Positions 19,714 through 30,137 of a stretch of 64,000 nt of DNA are shown here, one piece after another. Source of the DNA: Enterobacteriaceae endosymbiont of Donacia sparganii (GTDB lineage: Bacteria > Pseudomonadota > Gammaproteobacteria > Enterobacterales > Enterobacteriaceae); NCBI RefSeq assembly GCF_012569045.1, contig NZ_CP046196.1, positions 67,290 to 131,289 of the forward strand. Reading direction: 5' to 3'. Position 1 is the stretch's first letter. Every line of letters starts with the position of its first letter. The notes beneath the pieces are model-generated. The model was given only the letters and a program-made list of their open reading frames with translations. It was not told the origin of the DNA and made no database searches. Made by a program: the position numbers and the translations under genes.

Positions 19714-21531
19714 TTATATCATATATAAAGTATATGTTTTTTCATAATCTGAAAAGTTATCATTCTTTAATGATAAAAAATCTTTATTCAAGATAATTTT
19801 TATATAATTTTGAATTAAATTAGATTTAATATAATTATTTGTTTTGATAAAAAAATCTAATATACAAAAAGTTTTTGTATCTTCCCATAGAAATCTAATT
19901 TTTTTAATTTTTGCTAATTCAGAAATTTTCATTGCTGCATTATCAAAATCACCTAATTCATCAATTAATCCATATTTAATAGCATCTTGTCCCATAAAAA
20001 CCATACCATTAGCTAATTTTTTTACATATTCTAAAGGAAGATGTCTTTCTTTAGAAACTAAGTTAATAAATTTGTCATAACCATTTTTTATATTTAATTC
20101 TATTATTTTTTTTTCTATAGGAGACATTTTTTCACTTAAAGGAACATTAAATCTATCAGATATATTAACTCCATCTTTTTTAATACCGATAAAATTTAAG
20201 ATATCATGAAAATTATGTATAATACTAAATATTCCAATAGAACCAGTTAAACTTGCAGGATCAGCAATTATAAAATTAGCTGCTGTAGAAATCCAATAAG
20301 CTCCTGAAGCAGCTATTTTACCCATTAATACAACTATTGGTTTATGAATTTTTTTAAATAGAATTAATTCATTATAAATAGCTTGAGCCGCTAATATGTC
20401 TCCTCCTGGACTATTAATTTTTAATATTAATCCTTTAATTTGTGGATTTTGATAAACTTTATGTATTGCATTTATAATAGCATCACTTCCATTTTTACCA
20501 TATATCATTATTCCATCTATTGTTATAACTGCAATATTAGCATTTTGTGGTTGTATAAAATTAATTATATTATATTTTATATAATCTTTAATATTAATTT
20601 TATTATATGTTTTTTTATCTTTATCTAAACCAAAATTTTGAATCATTTCCTCTTCAAAATCAGAATTACTAACTATTTTATCTATTAATTTATTTTTTAA
20701 TGCAAATAAAGCTAGGTCTCCATGAGATTTTTCAAGAGAAATTAAAAATTTTTGATCTGTAGGAAAAATTTCTTTTGGTGTTAGTTTTCTATTAGTTGAT
20801 ATAGTTATTAAATAATCATTCCATAAATTATTAATTAATTTATTCATAATAATTTTATTATGACTAGACATATTACTTCTTGAAACAGGTTCTACAGCAG
20901 ATTTATATTCTCCTATTTTAAATATATAAGATTTTATTTTTAAATTCTGTAAGAAATCCTTTATAAAAAATTTTTTAAATTCAAAACCATGTAACTTTAC
21001 ATAACCATATGGTAGTAAAAAAATTTTATTAGCAAAACTAGCTAGATAATATTGATTATGATCATATACATCTGAAATTGCATATATTTTTTTACCTGTT
21101 TCTTTAAAATTATTTAAATATTTACCGATATATCTTAGAGTAGGTATATCAAAAATATTTAAATTATTAAGTTTAAGTATAATTCCATTAATATTTTTAT
21201 CTTTTTTTGCATAATTTATAGCTTGTATTATATTAAATACAGGATCATTATTTTTTTTACTTACAAATTTACTAAATAATTTAAATATTAAATTATTTTT
21301 ATAAAAAGATTCATTAGTTATATTTTCTTCAAAACTTATTTCTAATACTTGATTATTTTTTTTAAAAATTTTGTTATTAATGTTTTTTTTATGATGAACA
21401 TTATATATGTAATAACATAATAAAGATATTAATAATATAAAAATAATATTTATTATTAATATTCTAGTAAAATTAATTAATGACCATAGATAATAACAAA
21501 AAGATTTTACTAAATTCAATAACTTAATCAT
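19714..21531 (-). CDS. sppA: Signal peptide peptidase SppA (protease IV)
   Basis: Inner-membrane serine protease that degrades cleaved signal peptides. 605 residues (618 in E. coli). One N-terminal membrane segment lies at about residues 23-45, followed by two tandem SppA domains. The catalytic lysine is in KIGEYKSAVEP in the first domain and the catalytic serine in KIAASGAYWIS in the second; in this family the Ser-Lys pair is shared between domains. SLTGSIGIF is also conserved. Its retention suggests Sec-dependent export is still active. It lies between gapA and xthA, as on the E. coli map. Confidence 0.95.
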   Translation of the reverse strand: MIKLLNLVKSFCYYLWSLINFTRILIINIIFILLISLLCYYIYNVHHKKNINNKIFKKNNQVLEISFEENITNESFYKNNLIFKLFSKFVSKKNNDPVFNIIQAINYAKKDKNINGIILKLNNLNIFDIPTLRYIGKYLNNFKETGKKIYAISDVYDHNQYYLASFANKIFLLPYGYVKLHGFEFKKFFIKDFLQNLKIKSYIFKIGEYKSAVEPVSRSNMSSHNKIIMNKLINNLWNDYLITISTNRKLTPKEIFPTDQKFLISLEKSHGDLALFALKNKLIDKIVSNSDFEEEMIQNFGLDKDKKTYNKINIKDYIKYNIINFIQPQNANIAVITIDGIMIYGKNGSDAIINAIHKVYQNPQIKGLILKINSPGGDILAAQAIYNELILFKKIHKPIVVLMGKIAASGAYWISTAANFIIADPASLTGSIGIFSIIHNFHDILNFIGIKKDGVNISDRFNVPLSEKMSPIEKKIIELNIKNGYDKFINLVSKERHLPLEYVKKLANGMVFMGQDAIKYGLIDELGDFDNAAMKISELAKIKKIRFLWEDTKTFCILDFFIKTNNYIKSNLIQNYIKIILNKDFLSLKNDNFSDYEKTYTLYMI

Positions 21532-21562
21532 TTTTCACCTAATTTTTTAAAATAAAAATTTA

Positions 21563-22369
21563 TTAAATAATTTTAAACTTTACCCAAATAGGAGCATGAT
21601 CTGAAGGTTTAATTAAATTACGAATAGAATATTCTATATCTGAATTAATATAATATTTTATTAATGAATGAGTAATTAAAATAGTATCAATTCTTAATCC
21701 CTTATTTATAAGGAATCCTTTGGTTCTATAATCAAACCAAGAAAATTTATTATTTGTTAATGGATTCATTAATCTCCAAATATCAAATAAACCCCAATCA
21801 AGTAATTGATTAATATAAAATCTTTCTTTTGGTAAGAAAGAACATTTTCCTTGTTTTAACCATTTTTTACGTTTTTTTTCTCCTATACCAATATCTAAAT
21901 CAGTAATACTAATATTAATATCTCCCATAATTATAATATGGTTATTTGGATTTAAATTTTTCTTTAAATAAGAATATAGATGCTTAAAAAAATTAATTTT
22001 ATATTCAAATTTTATATAATTATTTTGATTATCTCCTTGAGGGAAATAACAATTTATAATTTTTATATTACCAATAGAACTATCTAAATCAACCATTATT
22101 AATCTTTTTTGATTACTATAATCTTTAAAAATTTTTTTTTGAATATTAAAAAATTTTTTTTTACTTAATAAAGCTACTCCATAATATTTTGATTGTCCAC
22201 ATACGTAAGCATTATACCCTAATCTATATATTTTTTCTTTAGGAAAATCTTTATTACTAACTTTTATTTCTTGTAATCCAATTATATCAGGGTTATATAA
22301 TTTTATAATTAATTTTAATTGATGTATATGTGCTCTTATACCATTAATATTAAATGAAAAAATTTTCAT
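21563..22369 (-). CDS. xthA: Exodeoxyribonuclease III
   Basis: Apurinic/apyrimidinic endonuclease and 3' repair exonuclease of base-excision repair. 268 residues, identical in length to E. coli. Metal and catalytic motifs of the family are visible: FNINGIRA at the N-terminus, GLQEIKV, MGDINIS, WFDYRT and the C-terminal SDHAPIW. One of few repair genes in the window besides mutS. Confidence 0.96.
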   Translation of the reverse strand: MKIFSFNINGIRAHIHQLKLIIKLYNPDIIGLQEIKVSNKDFPKEKIYRLGYNAYVCGQSKYYGVALLSKKKFFNIQKKIFKDYSNQKRLIMVDLDSSIGNIKIINCYFPQGDNQNNYIKFEYKINFFKHLYSYLKKNLNPNNHIIIMGDINISITDLDIGIGEKKRKKWLKQGKCSFLPKERFYINQLLDWGLFDIWRLMNPLTNNKFSWFDYRTKGFLINKGLRIDTILITHSLIKYYINSDIEYSIRNLIKPSDHAPIWVKFKII

Positions 22370-22422
22370 AAAAATTTAAATTTTTAATATAAAATAACAT
22401 ATTTATGTTTTTTTATTTATAT

Positions 22423-23871
22423 TTATAAAATAAATTTAAATAAAAAAAATAATTTTTCTATTAATTTTTTCCAATATGGTCTTTTTATCCATAAATTATA
22501 TTCTAATTTTTGAGATTTTAAAATATATTTATTTTGTATATTTAAAAGTGATTTATTAAAGATATTATCTTCTATAATTAAATTAATTTCAAAATTTAAA
22601 TATATACTTCTTATATCTAAATTTACAGTACCTATAAAACTAATTTTTTTATCTATAATAATACTTTTAGTATGTAAAAATCCTGTTTTTAATTGATAAA
22701 TTTTAACTCCAGATTTTAATAATTTATAAAAAAAAAACTTACTAGCCCAATAAATTAAAATTGAATCATTATATTTAGGAATAATAATTTGTACATCTAC
22801 TCCACGTTCAGAAGCAATACAAATTGCTAGTAATAAGTTATTACTTGGTATAAAATATGGAGTAGTAATTATCAAACTTTTTTTAGATAAAAATATAGCT
22901 GTAATTAAAGAATTATGAATTATTTTTTTAGATAATTCTAATCCTGAAAAAATTACCTGCACCCTATTTATATTATTTTTATTCTTAAATTTAACTAAAT
23001 TTTTTTTTAACTGATGAAGTGATAAAATATATCTTCCTGTTTCAATTTCCCAATCATATGAATAAATAATACTTATAGTATTTACTATAGGGCCTGTTAT
23101 ACGTATCATTAAATCTATCCATTTACCTATTTTAATATTTTTTTTAAAATAAGAAGAATCAACCATATTCATGCTGCCAACATAAGCTGTTTTATTATCA
23201 ATTAATATTATTTTTTTATGCTGCCTTAAATCTATACGAGAATAAAAAAAATTAAAAATTGTAATTTTTAATGATTGAATAATCAAAATACCTACTTTTA
23301 ACATAATCTTATACCAGGAACTATAAAAAAATTTTTTACTTCCAATATAATCTAACATTATATAGCATTTAACACCTCTTTTTGCTGCTATTATAATCGA
23401 TTTTGAAAATTTATTTACTAATCCTCCTGGAATCCATATATAAAATACAATATGTATACTATTTTTAGCTAAATTTATATCATTAATTAATGATGTAAAT
23501 AATTTTAATGATGAATCTAATAATTGAATAGAATTATTAGTCATACTAAAAAGATTTTGTTTATTTTCACATAATTGAAATAATGATTTTATTTTAGTAT
23601 TTGGTTTTATATATTTAAAATATAATTTATAATATATTTGTAATTTTTTTAATAATTCACTATAACGAAACCATATTTTTTTAGCTTTTTGTGATTTATA
23701 TTGTGTTTTTGAATAAATTTCTCCAAAAATAAAATAAAAAATAATTCCTATCTTAGGAAAAACATATAAAATAAGACACCATAGTATATAAGACTTTATA
23801 TCTTTATATTTTATAAAAATTCTAATTATAATACAAATTAATATTATTATATTAATATATAATAAAAACAT
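22423..23871 (-). CDS. cls: Cardiolipin synthase A
   Basis: Condenses two phosphatidylglycerol molecules to cardiolipin at the inner membrane. 482 residues (486 in E. coli ClsA). Two N-terminal membrane segments cover about residues 1-55. Two phospholipase-D motifs (HxKxxxxD) are present: HKKIILID followed by GSMNM, and HTKSIIID followed by GTVNLD. The loss of many other lipid genes in reduced genomes makes a full-length cls notable. Confidence 0.94.
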   Translation of the reverse strand: MFLLYINIIILICIIIRIFIKYKDIKSYILWCLILYVFPKIGIIFYFIFGEIYSKTQYKSQKAKKIWFRYSELLKKLQIYYKLYFKYIKPNTKIKSLFQLCENKQNLFSMTNNSIQLLDSSLKLFTSLINDINLAKNSIHIVFYIWIPGGLVNKFSKSIIIAAKRGVKCYIMLDYIGSKKFFYSSWYKIMLKVGILIIQSLKITIFNFFYSRIDLRQHKKIILIDNKTAYVGSMNMVDSSYFKKNIKIGKWIDLMIRITGPIVNTISIIYSYDWEIETGRYILSLHQLKKNLVKFKNKNNINRVQVIFSGLELSKKIIHNSLITAIFLSKKSLIITTPYFIPSNNLLLAICIASERGVDVQIIIPKYNDSILIYWASKFFFYKLLKSGVKIYQLKTGFLHTKSIIIDKKISFIGTVNLDIRSIYLNFEINLIIEDNIFNKSLLNIQNKYILKSQKLEYNLWIKRPYWKKLIEKLFFLFKFIL

Positions 23872-23946
23872 ATTTAAAAATTAATCATATTAAAATATAA
23901 TGTTTTAAAAAAATATATATAAAAAAGTTTTAATAAAAAATATATT

Positions 23947-24987
23947 TTAAACTTTAAAAAGAAAATGAATGATATCACCATCTAAAATAATATATTGTTT
24001 ACCTTCAATTTTCATTTTACCAAATAATTTTGCTTTTGTTACACTTTTATAAAAAATAAAATCTTTATAATGAATTACTTGAGCTCTAATAAATCCTCTT
24101 TGAATATCATTATGAATTTTTTTAGCAGCAATAAATGCTGTAGTTCCCTTTAAAATACTCCATGATTTTGTTTCTTTTATACCTACTGTATAAAAAGTAT
24201 GTAAATTTAATAATTTAAAGCTATAAGTAATTATTTTTTTTAAGTCATAATTATTATTTATTGGTAATAATTTTTGTTTTTTATTTAGAGTTTTAATACA
24301 TATTTTTAAAACTAGATAATTTTGATTAAGAATATTTATTTCTTCTAAAAAAAAATTATTTTTAATATCATTTTCATCTATATTAGCAATAATAATTATT
24401 GGTTTTATTGTTAATAATTTTAAATTTTTTAAAAAATTTGTTTCTTCTATATTTAATTTTAATAAATTTAATAATTTTCCATCTTTTAAATAATTTAAAC
24501 AAATATTTAATAAATATTCCCATTTATTAAATATTTTTTGATTTTTTTTAGAAAAATTTTTTTGTACTTTAAAAATTAAATTTATATCAAATTGAATAAT
24601 TTCATTATTTATGATATGAACATCTTTTATTGGATTAAATGATAAATTTAATATATTTTTATTATTAAAACAACGTACTACATGAATTATAGCATCAACT
24701 TCTGATATATTATGTAAAAATTGATTACCTAATCCTTCTCCTTTAAAAGCACCTTTAATTAAACCCGCGATATCAACAAAAGTTATTGTTGATTGTACAG
24801 TTTTTTTAGATTCTACTATTTTAGATAAATAAAATAACCTATCATCAGGTACAGTTACTATGCTAGTATTTGGTTTTATTGTACAAAAAGGATAATTTAA
24901 TGCATCTACATTAGAATTAGTTAATGCATTAAATAATGTTGATTTACCTACATTAGGTAAACCTATTATACCACATTTTAATCCCAT
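23947..24987 (-). CDS. ychF: Ribosome-binding ATPase YchF (OLA1 family)
   Basis: Obg-related P-loop ATPase that binds ribosomes and is linked to redox stress in E. coli. 346 residues (363 in E. coli). The Walker A motif GLPNVGKST is near residues 9-17, followed by the DIAG switch II region. NIDE replaces the GTPase NKxD motif, as expected for this ATP-preferring family. A C-terminal TGS-like domain ends the protein. The pair ychF-pth (11 bases apart) is conserved in enterobacteria. Confidence 0.96.
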   Translation of the reverse strand: MGLKCGIIGLPNVGKSTLFNALTNSNVDALNYPFCTIKPNTSIVTVPDDRLFYLSKIVESKKTVQSTITFVDIAGLIKGAFKGEGLGNQFLHNISEVDAIIHVVRCFNNKNILNLSFNPIKDVHIINNEIIQFDINLIFKVQKNFSKKNQKIFNKWEYLLNICLNYLKDGKLLNLLKLNIEETNFLKNLKLLTIKPIIIIANIDENDIKNNFFLEEINILNQNYLVLKICIKTLNKKQKLLPINNNYDLKKIITYSFKLLNLHTFYTVGIKETKSWSILKGTTAFIAAKKIHNDIQRGFIRAQVIHYKDFIFYKSVTKAKLFGKMKIEGKQYIILDGDIIHFLFKV

Positions 24988-24998
24988 TATTTATCCTA

Positions 24999-25583
24999 TT
25001 ATTTTTTAGAATGTAAAAAATTAACTGCTTTATTATAATTATTTGTTTTAATAAAAATTAATAAAGCTTGTATACTACTTTTTATTGCAAAATTAATATT
25101 TTTTTGTTCAATTTTAGTAGGAAAACTTAATACAAAATTATTTACTTCTATTTTATTTTTTGGATGACCTATACCTATACGAAGTCTATAAAATAATTTA
25201 TTATTAAAAATTTTAATAATACTATTAATACCATTATGTCCACCACTCCCACCACCATATTTAAATTTAATAATTCCAGGTAAAAAATCTAATTCATCAT
25301 GAATAATTAAAATATTTTTTAAAGAAATTTTATAAAAATTAGAAACAATAAATATTATTTTTCCTGAATCATTCATAAAAGAATTTGGTATCAATAAAAT
25401 TATATTTTGATTGAAAATACTAATATTAGTAATATATCCATTTAAATTTTTTATTTTTTTTAATTTTCCATTAAATTCTTGAGATAACTGTATAACATAA
25501 TCTGCCCCTATATTATGACGAGTTCCTATAAATTTATTATTTTTATTATTACCCAATCCTGCAATTATTTTAATATTATTCAA
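24999..25583 (-). CDS. pth: Peptidyl-tRNA hydrolase
   Basis: Releases tRNA from drop-off peptidyl-tRNAs so that it can be reused. 194 residues, the E. coli length. The catalytic histidine is in GTRHNIGADYV, the supporting asparagine in LGNNKNN, and the conserved aspartate in IHDELDFLPG; GGGSGGHNGI is the substrate loop. Slippery poly-A genes make many truncated chains, which may keep this enzyme important (inference). Confidence 0.96.
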   Translation of the reverse strand: MNNIKIIAGLGNNKNNKFIGTRHNIGADYVIQLSQEFNGKLKKIKNLNGYITNISIFNQNIILLIPNSFMNDSGKIIFIVSNFYKISLKNILIIHDELDFLPGIIKFKYGGGSGGHNGINSIIKIFNNKLFYRLRIGIGHPKNKIEVNNFVLSFPTKIEQKNINFAIKSSIQALLIFIKTNNYNKAVNFLHSKK

Positions 25584-25606
25584 ATATTTACCTTATTTAT
25601 TATATT

Positions 25607-26554
25607 TTATTTAAACATTATAGAAATAGATTCTTCGTTATTAATTCTTCTTATTGATTCTGCAAGTAAATAAGATAGAGTTAAGACTCTAACATTATTT
25701 AATTTTTTTATTTTTTTGGTTAATGGAATACTATCACATACAATAATTTCATCTATTACAGAATTATAAATATTTTCAATAGCATCTCCAGAAAAAATAG
25801 CATGTGTAACATAAGCAAAAACTCTTGTAGCTCCATTATTTTTTAATGCTTTTGCAGCTTGACATAATGTACCTCCTGTATCGATAATATCATCTATTAA
25901 AATACAATCTCTTTTGTGAACATCTCCAATAATATGCATAATTTCTGTTGTATTATAATTAGGTCTTCTTTTATCTATAATAGCCATATCTGTTCCATTA
26001 AATAATTGTTTTGCTATAGATCGTGCACGTATTACCCCACCAATATCTGGAGAAACTATTATAGGATTATTATATGTATTTTTTGATATATCTGTTAAAA
26101 ATATAGAACTTGTAAAAACATTATCTACAGGAACATTAAAAAAACCTTGAATTTGTTCTGCATGTAAATCTACTGTTAGTATTCTACTTACACCTACTCT
26201 AGATAAAAAATCAGCTATTACCTTAGCTGTAATAGGAACTCTAGCAGAACGAATTCTTCGATCTTGCCTAGCATAACCAAAATAAGGAATAACAGCAGTT
26301 ATTCTTCCTGCAGAAGCTCTTTTAAAAGCATCAATCATAATAATTAATTCAATAAGATTATCATTTGTAGGATTACAAGTTGATTGTATAATAAAAATAT
26401 CATTTCCTCGAATATTTTCATTTATTTTAACAGATATTTCTCCATCACTAAATTTACCTACAAATATTTTTCCTAAATTAATATATAAATGATTAGCAAT
26501 TTTTGTTGCTAATTTTGGAATAGCATTTCCAGTAAATAATTTCATATTAGTCAT
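25607..26554 (-). CDS. prs: Ribose-phosphate pyrophosphokinase
   Basis: Makes PRPP from ribose-5-phosphate and ATP; PRPP feeds nucleotides and, through HisG, histidine. 315 residues, as in E. coli. The catalytic flexible loop ([18 protein letters not shown]) and the PRPP-binding motif [13 protein letters not shown] are intact, as is the regulatory TCNPTNDN segment. The start MTNMKLF matches the family. It is divergent from prfA across a 193-base A/T-rich gap in which I recognise nothing. Confidence 0.97.
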   Translation of the reverse strand: MTNMKLFTGNAIPKLATKIANHLYINLGKIFVGKFSDGEISVKINENIRGNDIFIIQSTCNPTNDNLIELIIMIDAFKRASAGRITAVIPYFGYARQDRRIRSARVPITAKVIADFLSRVGVSRILTVDLHAEQIQGFFNVPVDNVFTSSIFLTDISKNTYNNPIIVSPDIGGVIRARSIAKQLFNGTDMAIIDKRRPNYNTTEIMHIIGDVHKRDCILIDDIIDTGGTLCQAAKALKNNGATRVFAYVTHAIFSGDAIENIYNSVIDEIIVCDSIPLTKKIKKLNNVRVLTLSYLLAESIRRINNEESISIMFK

Positions 26555-26747
26555 TCAAAACCTTTAAGATTATATTTTTAATTTTTATTTAAAAAATTTT
26601 TTAATTATAAAAAAAAATAATATTTTGATTAAATATTTTAAAATAAGAGTATATAATTTATATTAATTATTTAGTATATATTAATAATATTATATTTATA
26701 ATAAAAAATATTTTATTTATAAAATTTTAAATATAAAAGTAAAATTT

Positions 26748-27818
26748 ATGAATTCTTATATGATTAAAAAACTTAATATTTTATATAAAAGATATAATTA
26801 TATAATTAAAAAATTAAGTCATTATAAAGTATATAATAATCAAAATTCTCTACGTAGTTTATCAACTGAATATTCAAAATTATCGAATATAATTAAACCT
26901 TTTATAAAATGGAAAAAATTACAACTAAATTTAGAAAATACTAAAATATTATTAGGAGAAAAAGATAAAGAAATATATTTAATGGCATTAGAAGATATAA
27001 AAAATATTAAAAAGAAAAAAAAAAAATTAGAAAAAATATTATATAAACTTCTTTATCCTAAAAATAAAGAAGATAATCGTAATTGTTTTTTAGAAATTAA
27101 AGCAGGTTCTGGAGGAAATGAAGCGGCAATATTTGTAAAAAATATTTCAAGAATGTATATTAGATATGCTGAATCACAAAAATGGAAAATACAGGTGATA
27201 AATATACATTATAGTGAATATGGTGGAGGTTTTAAAGAAATTATTTTAAAAATTATAGGAACTGGAGCATATGGAAAACTTAAATTTGAATCAGGAGGAC
27301 ATAGAGTACAAAGAATCCCTGAAACAGAATCACAAGGACGAGTACATACTTCTACTTGTATTATTGCTGTTATGCCTGAACTGTTAAAAACAGAAATTCC
27401 AGAAATAAATAATCAAGATTTAAAGATTGATACATTTAGATCTTCTGGAGCAGGAGGACAGCATGTTAATACAACAGACTCAGCTATACGGATTACTCAT
27501 ATCCCTACAGGAATTGTAGTTGAATGTCAAGATGAAAGATCTCAACACAAAAATAAAGCTAAAGCATTAGCTGTTTTAGCGGCAAGAATAAATACTTTAG
27601 AAATAAAAAAAAAAAATAAAGATAATGCATTAAAAAAAAAAAATTTATTAGGAAGTGGTGATCGTTCAGATAGAAAGAGAACTTATAATTTTATTCAGAA
27701 AAGAGTAACAGATCATCGTATTAATTTAACAATTTATAAATTAAATGAAATTATGGATGGAAATTTAGATATTTTAATTAAACCTATTATTAAGTATAAT
27801 AATACTTATAAATTATAA
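26748..27818 (+). CDS. prfA: Peptide chain release factor 1
   Basis: Ends translation at UAA and UAG. 356 residues (360 in E. coli). The GGQ peptide-release motif is in GAGGQHVN, and the codon-reading PxT motif is present as PET in RIPETESQGR. Two runs of exactly 12 A (27605-27616 and 27632-27643) lie 15 bases apart after the GGQ motif, each coding lysines in frame. Slippage there would remove the C-terminal part. hemA, the usual upstream neighbour, is missing; prmC follows, which methylates the GGQ glutamine. Confidence 0.97.
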   Translation: MNSYMIKKLNILYKRYNYIIKKLSHYKVYNNQNSLRSLSTEYSKLSNIIKPFIKWKKLQLNLENTKILLGEKDKEIYLMALEDIKNIKKKKKKLEKILYKLLYPKNKEDNRNCFLEIKAGSGGNEAAIFVKNISRMYIRYAESQKWKIQVINIHYSEYGGGFKEIILKIIGTGAYGKLKFESGGHRVQRIPETESQGRVHTSTCIIAVMPELLKTEIPEINNQDLKIDTFRSSGAGGQHVNTTDSAIRITHIPTGIVVECQDERSQHKNKAKALAVLAARINTLEIKKKNKDNALKKKNLLGSGDRSDRKRTYNFIQKRVTDHRINLTIYKLNEIMDGNLDILIKPIIKYNNTYKL

Positions 27819-27839
27819 TATACATAAAAAAGATAATTT

Positions 27840-28682
27840 ATGATTATTAATCAATGGTTAAAATATTCTTCTAATTTTTTAAAAAAAAATAAAATATCAA
27901 CATATCAATTAGAAGCAGTTATATTATTATCTTTTGTGCTAAAAAAACCTAAATCTTGGATTTATGGTTTTGATGAAAAAATAATAAATCATAAACAATT
28001 TATAATATTACAAAATTTTTTAAAAAGAAGAATTAAAGGAGAACCTATAGCTTATATATTAGGTTTTTGTGAATTTTGGTCATTAAAAATTAATGTATCA
28101 CCTTATGTTTTAATACCTCGTAAAGATACAGAAATTTTAGTAGATGTTGTATTAAAAAAAATAGATCATAATATTAAAAAAATACTAGATTTAGGTACTG
28201 GGAGTGGTGCAATTGCACTAGCAATTGCTTCTAAATATAACTTTCTAGATATTACTGCTATAGATGTTTCTAATAAAATTCTTGATATAGCTAAATATAA
28301 TGCTAAAAAATTATATATTGATAATATTATATTTTTAATTAGTAATTGGTTTAGTAATCTTAAAAATAATACGTTTGATATTATAATTAGTAATCCTCCT
28401 TATATAAGTTTAAATGAATATTTTAATTTTAAAACACAATTAAAATTTGAACCTATGAAAGCATTAATTTCACTTAATAATGGATTAGCTGATTTAAATT
28501 ATATTATTTCAAAATCTTTTAAATATCTTAATAATTATGGTTGGTTAATATTAGAACATAGTTATAAACAAGGATATATAATAAAAAAAATATTAAAAAT
28601 AAAAAATTTTAAAAATATTACTCAATATCCTGATATACAGGGATATTATCGAGTAATTTGTGGTCAAAAAATTTTAAGTTAA
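27840..28682 (+). CDS. prmC: Release factor glutamine methyltransferase
   Basis: Methylates the glutamine of the GGQ motif of release factors RF1 and RF2. 280 residues (277 in E. coli). The SAM-binding motif DLGTGSGAIAL is near residues 116-126, and the substrate motif NPPYIS is intact. It starts 21 bases after its substrate gene prfA, the conserved operon order. Confidence 0.95.
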   Translation: MIINQWLKYSSNFLKKNKISTYQLEAVILLSFVLKKPKSWIYGFDEKIINHKQFIILQNFLKRRIKGEPIAYILGFCEFWSLKINVSPYVLIPRKDTEILVDVVLKKIDHNIKKILDLGTGSGAIALAIASKYNFLDITAIDVSNKILDIAKYNAKKLYIDNIIFLISNWFSNLKNNTFDIIISNPPYISLNEYFNFKTQLKFEPMKALISLNNGLADLNYIISKSFKYLNNYGWLILEHSYKQGYIIKKILKIKNFKNITQYPDIQGYYRVICGQKILS

Positions 28683-28848
28683 CAATATTTATAAATTTTT
28701 TAAAATTTAAACTTATAAAATTTAATTTTTTTAAAAAAATATTTTATATTATAAAAAAAATTAGATAAAATTAAGAATAATTTTTTTAATATATTTAATA
28801 TAAAAATTTTGTTATTATAAAATAATATTCTTATTATAAAAGTAAAAA

Positions 28849-30123
28849 ATGGAACAAAATGATAATTCTAAAAAAATAGAAAAAAAGATAAATTTATGTA
28901 ATAAAATAAAACTATTAAAAGTAGATCATAGAATTATAGGAAAAAAATTAAATTTATATCATTTTCAAAATGAATCTCCAGGAATGGTTTTTTGGCATAA
29001 TGATGGTTATATTATTTTTAGAGAATTACAAAAATTTTTACGTTTAAAATTAAATAAATATGATTATTTAGAAGTAAAAACTCCTTTTATAACTAATATT
29101 TCTATTTGGGAAAAAACAGGACATTGGAAAATTTATAAAGAAGCTATTTTTACAACTTATTCAGAAAATAGAAATTATTGTATAAAACCTATGAACTGTC
29201 CAGGGCATATTCAAATTTTTCAACAAGGATTAAAATCATATAAAGATTTACCATTAAGAATTGCTGAATTTGGTATTTGTCATAGAAATGAGCCATCTGG
29301 TTCTTTACATGGTTTAATGAGATTAAGAAATTTTACACAAGATGATGCTCATATTTTTTGTACAAAAAATCAAGTTATAAAAGAAATTGAAAATTGTATT
29401 AATATGATGTATGAAATTTATAATATTTTTGGTTTTAAAAAATTTATTGTAAAATTATCTACTAGACCTTTACACAAAATTGGAAATGATAAACTTTGGG
29501 ATCAAACAGAAAATAATTTATCTTTTATTTTAAAAAAACTAAATATTAAATTTCAATATCAAATAGGAGAAGGAGCTTTTTATGGTCCTAAAATAGAATT
29601 TTCTTTTTTTGATTGTTTAAATAGAGAATGGCAATGTGGTACAATACAATTAGATTTTACATTACCAAAATGTTTAAATTTATTTTATATTAATAAACAT
29701 AATAAACATAGTACACCAATAATAATACATCGTGCTATTTTAGGTTCTCTAGAAAGATTTATAGGTATTATTATTGAAGAATTCTCTGGATATTTACCTA
29801 TTTGGTTAGCTCCTATACAAATTATAATTTTAAATATTAGTAAAAAACATATTCAATATGTTTTAAAAATATTTAAAATAATTCAAAAAAATGATATTCG
29901 TGTAAAATATGATATAAAAAATCAAAAGATTTCATTTAAAATAAGAAAATATACTATACAACATATTCCATATATTCTGATATGTGGAGACAAAGAAATT
30001 AATAATGAAACAATTTCAATAAGAAATTCTTTTGGTAAAGATTTGGGATTTATGAAAATTCATGATATTATCAATAAAATAAAAAAAGAAATTAATAATT
30101 TTTATTTTAAAAAAAGAGATTAA
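28849..30123 (+). CDS. thrS: Threonyl-tRNA synthetase lacking TGS and editing domains
   Basis: Charges tRNA-Thr. The 424 residues align to E. coli ThrRS from about residue 218 onward. The zinc ligands C117, H168 and H294 correspond to C334, H385 and H511 with a constant offset of 217. The catalytic core (MVFWHNDG, CHRNEPSGSLHG, GEGAFYGPKIEF) and the anticodon-binding domain are complete. The N-terminal TGS and Ser-tRNA editing domains are gone: only 166 A/T-rich bases separate prmC from the start, and they hold no remnant. MEQNDNSKK is preceded by AAAAGTAAAAA. The enzyme should aminoacylate but could not clear Ser-tRNA-Thr by itself. Operon with infC, rpmI and rplT. Confidence 0.93.
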   Translation: MEQNDNSKKIEKKINLCNKIKLLKVDHRIIGKKLNLYHFQNESPGMVFWHNDGYIIFRELQKFLRLKLNKYDYLEVKTPFITNISIWEKTGHWKIYKEAIFTTYSENRNYCIKPMNCPGHIQIFQQGLKSYKDLPLRIAEFGICHRNEPSGSLHGLMRLRNFTQDDAHIFCTKNQVIKEIENCINMMYEIYNIFGFKKFIVKLSTRPLHKIGNDKLWDQTENNLSFILKKLNIKFQYQIGEGAFYGPKIEFSFFDCLNREWQCGTIQLDFTLPKCLNLFYINKHNKHSTPIIIHRAILGSLERFIGIIIEEFSGYLPIWLAPIQIIILNISKKHIQYVLKIFKIIQKNDIRVKYDIKNQKISFKIRKYTIQHIPYILICGDKEINNETISIRNSFGKDLGFMKIHDIINKIKKEINNFYFKKRD

Positions 30124-30137
30124 GGAGGTAAAATATT
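30124..30137 (+). promoter_or_regulatory. infC ribosome site and AUU start codon
   Basis: GGAGG at 30124-30128 directly follows the thrS stop and lies six bases before ATT at 30135-30137. The reading frame from ATT gives IKIGKK, matching the start of E. coli IF3, which also uses AUU. Rare AUU initiation lets IF3 repress its own translation in E. coli. Confidence 0.85.

Noticed and set aside
20440-20628. Plus-strand open frame inside sppA
   Set aside because: Antisense shadow with Ile/Tyr/Phe-rich content from A/T bias.
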